A stretch of DNA of 37,090 nucleotides. It comes from Sulfobacillus benefaciens. GTDB taxonomy: Bacteria > Bacillota > Sulfobacillia > Sulfobacillales > Sulfobacillaceae. Where the stretch lies: NCBI GenBank assembly GCA_003023695.1, contig PXYW01000028.1:1-37090 (forward strand), written 5' to 3'. Position 1 is the first letter of the stretch, and each line of letters opens with the position of its first letter. Below, in pieces: positions 31,721-37,090 of this stretch. Under the pieces are notes generated by a model. It searched no databases and had not been told where the DNA came from. It worked only from the letters and a program-made list of their open reading frames with translations. The position numbers and the translations under genes were made by a program.

Positions 31721-32257
31721 CAAATTTCTCCTTCTTAACATACGGTGTGGTGAGTTTGAAGCTGTATCTATTCCTTTCAGCATCCCAAGACAACCGGGTT
31801 CTGGCGTCAGAACGATGCCCAAAAGATAGGTTCTGTCGTTTGCCGCCGTATTGTGACTACATCTCAAGCTCCTATCCCACAAGTCCTGATAACCTCAATT
31901 TTGTTAGTTAGTGCCTCATGCATCATATGGCAGGCAATCTATTGACAACGCGAGATGGCCAAAGCCAAATCAGAGAGCTTCAGTTACCTATTGTACCTCA
32001 ATCACCAATTTACGGGATCATCAGAGCACCGTGGACAATCGTCAAGCCAACCGGGCTCCATTTACATTCGCCAGCTGCCAATTATAGTGTTTAACCGCGA
32101 AGTTTTGGTTGCACTTCACCACTGCGCTGATGAACTTTATAGATAGACGGAACTCGGCAATTATTCCAGACATTGTCGACACGTCAGCTATAATGAGAAT
32201 GCAAAAACCGTTTGCCAACCAGTAATATAAACCTATTTCTTGAAAAGGAGTCTTTTC
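31721..32257. other. Intergenic stretch, response regulator leader
   Basis: No supported gene is found in these 537 nt. A + frame at 31955-32146 has no ribosome binding site. A TATAAT at 32189-32194 lies 64 nt before the response regulator and may be its -10, though no good -35 is present. AAAAGGAG for that gene lies at 32243-32250. Confidence 0.45.
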
Positions 32258-32941
32258 GTGCCTAGGATTTTGTTGGTGGAAGACGACACGCCCTTACAAC
32301 AAGCGATTGCTGATATGCTAGGGGATGAACAATATGACGCTCAAGTGTGTACTGATGGTGAAGAGGCAATTTTTCTCGCCACCACAGGACTTTATGACCT
32401 TATTCTTCTCGACGTAATGCTTCCAGGCACCGATGGCTATCATGTGGCAAGAACAATTCGGGAGCAGAAAATCATGACCCCCATCATTATGATCACCGCA
32501 AAAGATCACATCGATGATCGGGTTTATGGGCTGGATTCCGGTGCCGATGACTACCTCGTCAAGCCCTTTGCCTTTACCGAACTCTTTGCTCGCATCCGAG
32601 CACAGCTTCGGCGCACTCCTGGCGAATTCCAGTTAGCCGATACTCTAGAGTTTGAGAACCTTCATTATCGATTGCCCGACCGTGAGCTCACCGTTGGTAC
32701 GACCACTATACGACTCGGCCCCAAAGAAGCCATTTTAATAGAGTTGTTCTTGCGATATCCAGGAATTGTGCTCACACGTCAGCAATTGATGGACCGGCTG
32801 TGGGGAGAAGAGTCTGATATTCTTGACAATACCTTGGAAGCCCACATATCCCGATTGCGACGACGGCTGGAGGTTTCTGGAGGTCCCGATATTACGGCGA
32901 TTCGCGGCCTTGGGTATCGTTTAGAGAAAAGCGGGCGATGA
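32258..32941 (+). CDS. OmpR-family response regulator
   Basis: The GTG at 32258, after AAAAGGAG, gives 227 aa. The receiver domain (about 1-120) has acidic Glu8/Asp9/Asp10, the phosphoacceptor Asp52 (LLDVMLPG), Thr80 and Lys102 (DYLVKPF). The winged-helix DNA-binding domain covers about 135-225 (TLEAHISRLRRRLE, GLGYRLE). It overlaps the kinase gene by 4 nt. It is phosphorylated by the neighbouring kinase and regulates transcription, perhaps of the convergent flavin-electron-transfer genes; that target is inference. Confidence 0.95.
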   Translation: MPRILLVEDDTPLQQAIADMLGDEQYDAQVCTDGEEAIFLATTGLYDLILLDVMLPGTDGYHVARTIREQKIMTPIIMITAKDHIDDRVYGLDSGADDYLVKPFAFTELFARIRAQLRRTPGEFQLADTLEFENLHYRLPDRELTVGTTTIRLGPKEAILIELFLRYPGIVLTRQQLMDRLWGEESDILDNTLEAHISRLRRRLEVSGGPDITAIRGLGYRLEKSGR

Positions 32942-34203
32942 GAGGCATACCCGAGGAACACGATATCATCCGCCAGCGAGTGCGCCTGGCCTTAATCAAC
33001 ATGGCGGTATTAGTGATGATTTGGACAGCATTGGCTAGTTTTGTCTACAGTATGGAGACTCGCCAAACCATCCATGTGGTGGATGTAGAACTATCGCAGC
33101 TGGCTACCCAGATTGGTAAACACGCTCAAGTTCCTTTACCATTGGAAACGGCCGATCGCAATATTACCAATCCGGACATCCACTATGTTATTTGGGAAGT
33201 CCCCCAGCATCGCCTGGTTGCGACGTTTCAACCATTCCCAGCACATACCCTCCCTTATCTCTATCGCAATCTTCGTTTGCATTTAACAAATGCTTCCAGT
33301 TATTATACGGCTGAAATTGGCCATGTGCCTTATCGCGTGTTTCAGCAAGCATTGCCTCATCAGCGGGCATTGCAAATCTTTGAAAACGTCCAAGATGATC
33401 AATCCCGCTTGTCGCGTCTATTATCCCTTCTCGCCTGGGGAGGCGCTATTGGCCTTGGGCTTTCTGTATTGGGCGGTTTTTTGCTGGGACTGTGGACTCT
33501 AAAACCTATCCTGCAGGTTCGCCGGCGGGAACGGGAGTTGTTGTCTGATGTGTCCCACGAACTAAGAACGCCGTTGGCCGCCATGACCACCCACGCTGAA
33601 CTGCTAATCCGCCACCCCGCCGATTCCATTGAGGACCATCTCAATTGGATTGAAACCATATACAGTGAATCCCAACGTATGTCGCGATTGGTTCGCAATC
33701 TTTTGGAGATGGCATACTTGGAAGAAGGATGGCGTTCCCTAAATCTAACACATCTTTCCCTGAAAGAGTTTTTGGATTCGGTTGCAGCGGTGTATCTGCC
33801 CGTATTGGAGGAATCTGGACTGACCTTGACTCTTGAGGTGCCGGATGACCTGGCGGTAATAGGCGATCCTATGAAGCTTCGCCAATTGTTTCTGATCTTT
33901 TTCGATAATGCGCGCAAGCATACCCTTCATGGAGGAATTACCATTCAGGTTTTTAGGCACGGCAATCACGCTAAAATCCATGTCAAGGATACTGGCGAAG
34001 GAATGTCTGACGCTCTTCGCCGTCGTGCCACAGAGCGGTTTGTGCGGGGAGATCCCACGCGCCAAGACAGTTCATCGCAGGGATTAGGGCTCGCTATTGC
34101 CAAGAAAATCGTCGCAGCTCACCACGGGAGACTTCAAATAAAAAGCATCCCCGGAGTCGGTACTGATGTTATCGTGGTGTTACGCCTTCACCGTGGCCGC
34201 TGA
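32938..34203 (+). CDS. Sensor histidine kinase
   Basis: A 421-aa membrane kinase overlapping the regulator stop by 4 nt (ATGA). Two membrane helices at about 19-39 and 163-187 enclose an extracytoplasmic sensor of about 120 aa without a recognised fold. The HisKA box has His207 (SDVSHELRTPLAAM), and the ATPase domain has FFDNARKHT (N box), DTGEGM (G1) and QGLGLAIAKKIV (G2). No HAMP domain is evident, as the linker after the second helix is short. Its signal is unknown. The gene's end overlaps the opposing RnfD-like gene by 16 nt. Confidence 0.94.
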   Translation: MRGIPEEHDIIRQRVRLALINMAVLVMIWTALASFVYSMETRQTIHVVDVELSQLATQIGKHAQVPLPLETADRNITNPDIHYVIWEVPQHRLVATFQPFPAHTLPYLYRNLRLHLTNASSYYTAEIGHVPYRVFQQALPHQRALQIFENVQDDQSRLSRLLSLLAWGGAIGLGLSVLGGFLLGLWTLKPILQVRRRERELLSDVSHELRTPLAAMTTHAELLIRHPADSIEDHLNWIETIYSESQRMSRLVRNLLEMAYLEEGWRSLNLTHLSLKEFLDSVAAVYLPVLEESGLTLTLEVPDDLAVIGDPMKLRQLFLIFFDNARKHTLHGGITIQVFRHGNHAKIHVKDTGEGMSDALRRRATERFVRGDPTRQDSSSQGLGLAIAKKIVAAHHGRLQIKSIPGVGTDVIVVLRLHRGR

Positions 34204-35057
34204 GTTCCTGGGGACGTAGCGACGGGTCTGGTGAACACTGCTCGGCGCATCCAAGCCAAACTGGCAGACCACAAGTTCCCTAGTAAAAGCGCGATTAAGA
34301 GGTATGCGAGTCCGCCGAAGAGTGCAAACAGGATTACTGCGATACCGCCCACTATGACGCCAAACAAAACTTGGTCGCGGGTTATGGCCGGTGAGGTGGG
34401 GGGATCTGTGAGCATGAAAAACCCTAAAAACAATGCCGCATTGATAAACGGCACTCGCAACGCATCGCCCGGAGTATCTGATCGCAATCCCAGGTGCAAA
34501 AGCGCCATCGCCAAGAGCAGAGCAAAGTACGTGCCTAAAAATGCTAACACCTGAGGATATTTCTTAACCCGCAACGCTACATAGACCCCTATCGCCAACA
34601 GAAATGCCAGGTACCAGATAGGAAGCAAAGTAAGAGCGGCCCACCAACTTTGTCCCGACGAAAACAAACTGAGCGCAAAAACTAGTCCTACGGCTGCAGG
34701 GTTAAAAATGGGCTTTCTTCCCCGCCTTATCACATGCTTGGACATGAGTGCCACAACAGTGGTCAATATCACCAGGTATAGGGGCGTCAGACTGCTTAAT
34801 ACGTCGGCCACGATGAGTCCGGTAATAAGGCCCCCGGTGGAAAAAGTTACCCGGCGCCGTAGAACCAAAGCCACTAATGCGTCGATGCTGACTGCCGTCA
34901 AATCCGCCACAACCGCGTGCCAAAGACCAATTTTCCCTTGCGGGAACAGGCTGGCAACTAAAGTCAGCACTGCAAGTCCGGTCAAAACCACTCCTTTGGG
35001 GGTTTTGACAAATCGTATGAAGAACTTGATGGGTTTTGGGTAACTGTGGCGATTCAT
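34188..35057 (-). CDS. RnfD/NqrB-family membrane protein
   Basis: The 289-aa protein has about eight to ten helices. It carries family elements such as GLITGLIVADVLSSLTPLYL, the KPIFNPAAVGLVFALSL segment, and FFMLTDPPTSPAITRDQVLFGVIVGG near the end, which are characteristic of NqrB/RnfD proteins. It is shorter than RnfD (about 350 aa), and no SGAT-type covalent-flavin site is evident. The family passes electrons through the membrane via flavins. It overlaps apbE by 4 nt. With the FMN-binding protein and ApbE it probably forms a small membrane electron-transfer unit. Ion pumping is not supported, since the other Rnf/Nqr subunits are absent here. Confidence 0.85.
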   Translation of the reverse strand: MNRHSYPKPIKFFIRFVKTPKGVVLTGLAVLTLVASLFPQGKIGLWHAVVADLTAVSIDALVALVLRRRVTFSTGGLITGLIVADVLSSLTPLYLVILTTVVALMSKHVIRRGRKPIFNPAAVGLVFALSLFSSGQSWWAALTLLPIWYLAFLLAIGVYVALRVKKYPQVLAFLGTYFALLLAMALLHLGLRSDTPGDALRVPFINAALFLGFFMLTDPPTSPAITRDQVLFGVIVGGIAVILFALFGGLAYLLIALLLGNLWSASLAWMRRAVFTRPVATSPGTQRPR

Positions 35058-36001
35058 AGCTTGTACTCCCTCATGGACGCGGTCTCATCTACGAACAGAT
35101 TGTCGTTCATCATTAGTCCTGCCAATCCGAGATCCTCAATAAAACTTAGTGCTCTGTGCGGCCCTAATAAAAAGGCCGCTGTGGCCACAGCATCAGCTAA
35201 AACAGCCCACGGTGCGACTACCGTAAGGCTCAAAATGTCATGCGGGGATCGCCCGGTAACGGGATTCCACAGATGATGCACATCGTCTTGAACCGGACTT
35301 TTCCGGCGATAACTCCCAGAGGTGGCCACCGCGATGTTGGTGCCCCGTAGCGTAGCCATGTAGCCAGCGCCTTCATTTGGGTGTTCTACACCGATGTTCC
35401 AGGGTTCACCTTGGGGATCTATCCCTTGCACATATACGTCGCCGCCGGCATCAATCGCAAACCCGTCCCAGCCCTCAAGTTCTTTTCGCGCCATATCTAC
35501 CGCCAATCCCTTGGCAACCGCGCCCAGGTCAATGACCATAGGTTTTGCCAGGACCACGGCCGGGATTTCTTCTACTAGTGTTATGTCGCGATAACTGACC
35601 GGGCTATCGTGCGGCACTGCTGAGCATACCAGGTCCCCAGTCAGATAATGGCGATTGAATCCGAACTGCTCCATTGAATGCCCCACGGTAACATCAAACA
35701 CCCCTTCGGTGAGTTCACTCATTTGCTGTGCGATCTTTAAGGCATAAAAAAGTGCTGGTGGTACCTCTATCAATTCCCCAGGGTGTCTTGTCAAATGAGT
35801 GACGGCGCTCTGGGTATCAAAACGGCTGCAGGCCATTTCCACTGCGCGCATCGCTGACAGCGCCCGTCCAACACTTTGGGACATAACGCGGGGTGTTTCC
35901 CGGCCCACGATATGAATCGACACGATGGTTCCCATGAGCACAAACGACTCTTGATGCGTTAACCACCTAAAGTGGCTTGAAGATATATTTTTTTCCGCCA
36001 T
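35054..36001 (-). CDS. apbE: FAD:protein FMN transferase
   Basis: ATG 36001 behind GAGGAG gives 315 aa. It shows ApbE features in order: IDLGAVAKGLAVD, FAIDAGGDVYVQG, VATSGSYRR, HHLWNPVTGRS and LADAVATAAFLLG. There is no lipobox; a hydrophobic N-terminus is lacking, so it may be cytoplasmic or lack an obvious export signal. ApbE transfers FMN from FAD onto Thr/Ser of partner proteins with magnesium. The partner is almost certainly the FMN-binding protein encoded 10 nt upstream. The Asn in HLWNPVTG replaces the more common Asp. Confidence 0.93.
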   Translation of the reverse strand: MAEKNISSSHFRWLTHQESFVLMGTIVSIHIVGRETPRVMSQSVGRALSAMRAVEMACSRFDTQSAVTHLTRHPGELIEVPPALFYALKIAQQMSELTEGVFDVTVGHSMEQFGFNRHYLTGDLVCSAVPHDSPVSYRDITLVEEIPAVVLAKPMVIDLGAVAKGLAVDMARKELEGWDGFAIDAGGDVYVQGIDPQGEPWNIGVEHPNEGAGYMATLRGTNIAVATSGSYRRKSPVQDDVHHLWNPVTGRSPHDILSLTVVAPWAVLADAVATAAFLLGPHRALSFIEDLGLAGLMMNDNLFVDETASMREYKL

Positions 36002-36011
36002 GGTCTCCTCG

Positions 36012-36497
36012 TCATTTCTTTGCCTTTTGCAGCGCATAATAAACGGCTTCTGCAAAATTGTAGGAACTTGCGGTGGCTCCGGTTACCACATAAATGCGCC
36101 AGGTTTGCATAGATACCGTTTCCTGTGGCAACTGCGGATCGATAAAGGACTGCGGATAGTGCATGTAATAACTGGTAATGCGTACCGATGCAATTTTTCC
36201 ATGAACGATGGAGACTTCTACAGACAAGGTGCCATAAGGATTGGCGCCAGAACCGGTATAGGTTCCATCTTTGTAGGCAACTGAGGCCGACCGAGTAGGC
36301 GTTGGCTTTTTGTCATGAGCATGGACACCGTGTGGCTTGACTGACCGTGTTGCCACATGAGTCTCAGACCCTGAGGTTGCAACCATTGACGAAGAAAGAA
36401 CACCCGTCGATTGGGTATAGGTATACCCCGCTGCGTAAATGGCGCTCACTGCTACAGTGCACAGTCCAAGAAGTTTCGCTCCCGTGATGTTGCTCAT
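36012..36497 (-). CDS. FMN-binding domain protein (ApbE substrate)
   Basis: ATG 36497 behind GATAGGAGGAA gives 161 aa. An N-terminal membrane helix (about 7-27) is followed by a Ser/Thr/His-rich linker. The FMN-binding domain at about 75-160 has YKDGTYTGSG, then PYGTLSVEVSIVHGKIASVRI, and ends in VVTGATASSYNFAEAVYYAL. TGATASS (139-145) fits the covalent FMN attachment site, at the Thr or Ser. It carries flavin outside the membrane and passes electrons to or from the RnfD-like protein. First gene of the three-gene cluster. Confidence 0.9.
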   Translation of the reverse strand: MSNITGAKLLGLCTVAVSAIYAAGYTYTQSTGVLSSSMVATSGSETHVATRSVKPHGVHAHDKKPTPTRSASVAYKDGTYTGSGANPYGTLSVEVSIVHGKIASVRITSYYMHYPQSFIDPQLPQETVSMQTWRIYVVTGATASSYNFAEAVYYALQKAKK

Positions 36498-36718
36498 GTT
36501 TCCTCCTATCAGAAAGATCGATGCCGAAATTTTAACCAAACATCCTGACAGAAACCTTGCAGCATTGACGATGATAGACACCAGATGGTAAGCCGAATTA
36601 TCGTTCGTTACACTTTTGCAATACCTTTGTGGTTTATTGGCCCCGTAAGCATTTTCCCACTGAGGATGATTCACGGTCCGATGGGGCATTTAGGCACGAT
36701 ACACGAGGAGGGACCTTT

Positions 36719-36907
36719 GTGGTCAGTGAAACGAGCTTATACGAATATGCGTGGCTTCCGTCCACGGTGCGCCATATGTGCCACATTTGCCACCAGCCAT
36801 TTTTGTATCGCTACGACGGACATTACGTTGCTGAGCAACTCTATCCTATCGATTGGATATGCCGCGGATGTTTCTCCTCATGGCTGAAGGCACAAGACGT
36901 TCGGTGA
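36719..36907 (+). CDS. Small zinc-ribbon protein
   Basis: GTG 36719, behind GAGGAGG, gives 62 aa. A CHIC motif (C-x2-C) at about 21-24 and a CRGC motif at about 48-51 (WICRGC) are separated by 24 residues, forming a zinc-ribbon-like pair. The N-terminus is ordinary and the product ends in WLKAQDVR. Such small ribbons often bind nucleic acid or partner proteins. The reading frame extends upstream but without a ribosome binding site. No family is assigned. Confidence 0.65.
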   Translation: MVSETSLYEYAWLPSTVRHMCHICHQPFLYRYDGHYVAEQLYPIDWICRGCFSSWLKAQDVR

Positions 36908-36949
36908 TGTTGTCACTCGGATAAATAGGGATTCTTCATCAAAATACCA

Positions 36950-36990
36950 CGCGGCGGAGACCTCGGCCTTCAGGCCGGGGAGGAGCCGCG
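36950..36990. repeat. Nested hairpin resembling an IS200/IS605 end
   Basis: An outer stem CGCGGC/GCCGCG (36950-36955 and 36985-36990) encloses an inner 9-bp stem CCTCGGCCT/AGGCCGGGG (36961-36969, 36972-36980) with a two-base loop; one pair is T-G. The phrase CGGCCTTCAGGCCGGGGAGG is typical of the ends of IS200/IS605-type elements, where the right end also makes guide RNA for TnpB. No complete transposase is present here. It may be a remnant or the left end of an element starting just beyond the window. Confidence 0.5.
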
Positions 36991-37075
36991 TAAGAGAAGT
37001 CCCCTTTCTTCCCATGTTGTGGTCTCACTAACATTGAGGTATTATAGGTCTAGTGAATGTTGGAGGGCGTCTGCG

Positions 37076-37090
37076 ATGATAGTGACCTTG
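37076..37090 (+). CDS. Start of a gene cut by the window edge
   Basis: ATG 37076 follows GGAGGG (37062-37067), and TATTAT (37040-37045) may be a -10. Only five codons are visible (MIVTL). With the hairpin just upstream, a TnpB-type gene is possible but cannot be judged from this. Confidence 0.4.

Noticed and set aside
31955..32146. 63-aa frame on + in the spacer before the response regulator
   Set aside because: No ribosome binding site, no motif, and it lies in an AT-rich leader region.

Overview
The window looks like a chromosomal segment of an acidophilic or thermophilic Firmicute, most like Sulfobacillus. This is inferred from strong AGGAGG-type ribosome binding sites, GTG/TTG starts, a YwbE homologue, a YtrA-like GntR/ABC operon and a divergent LysR/citrate synthase pair. 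No rRNA, tRNA or CRISPR array was seen.

Region 1 (1-7942, all + strand, about 20 tightly packed genes, more GC-rich by eye than the rest) is the structural and lysis half of a provirus or virus-derived element. It encodes a HerA/FtsK-type packaging ATPase (1841-2467), a likely double-jelly-roll (DJR) major capsid protein (2602-3564), a membrane-anchored lysozyme-like enzyme, a holin-like protein, many one-helix membrane proteins, a triple-LysM membrane protein, beta-rich minor structural candidates and two very basic small proteins. There is no large terminase, portal or tail gene. This fits a tailless virus with an internal membrane (PRD1/STIV lineage) infecting a Sulfobacillus-like host, and it is the most exciting content of the window. 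The left end, with replication and integration genes, lies outside the window.

Region 2 (7948-12037) holds exported proteins: a membrane protein and lipoprotein pair next to the virus edge, an unrecognised 451-aa protein (9623-10978) and another lipoprotein (11087-11938).

Region 3 (12179-20772) is a catabolic locus. One amidohydrolase gene on + faces a seven-gene - strand operon: DeoR regulator, BtpA/SgcQ-family protein, APC permease, nucleotidyltransferase-like protein, metallophosphoesterase, FGGY kinase and SDR dehydrogenase. A good promoter with an embedded 12-bp palindrome precedes deoR. The substrate cannot be told from sequence.

Region 4 (20773-27000) is partly a gene graveyard. It contains a decayed copy of the lipoprotein at 24974-25885, a frameshifted deaminase, a VOC/glyoxalase fragment and a gutted beta-carbonic anhydrase. 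Intact among them are a GntR-ABC ATPase-permease operon with a palindromic operator, and the lipoprotein.

Region 5 (27000-31720) carries an MFS transporter, a LysE-type exporter, a LysR regulator divergent from a citrate synthase homologue (catalytic Asp replaced by Glu), and ywbE. Region 6 (32258-36497) has an OmpR/histidine kinase pair facing a three-gene flavinylated electron-transfer cluster (FMN-binding protein, ApbE, RnfD/NqrB-like). The right edge has a small zinc-ribbon protein, an IS200/IS605-end-like hairpin and the first codons of another gene.
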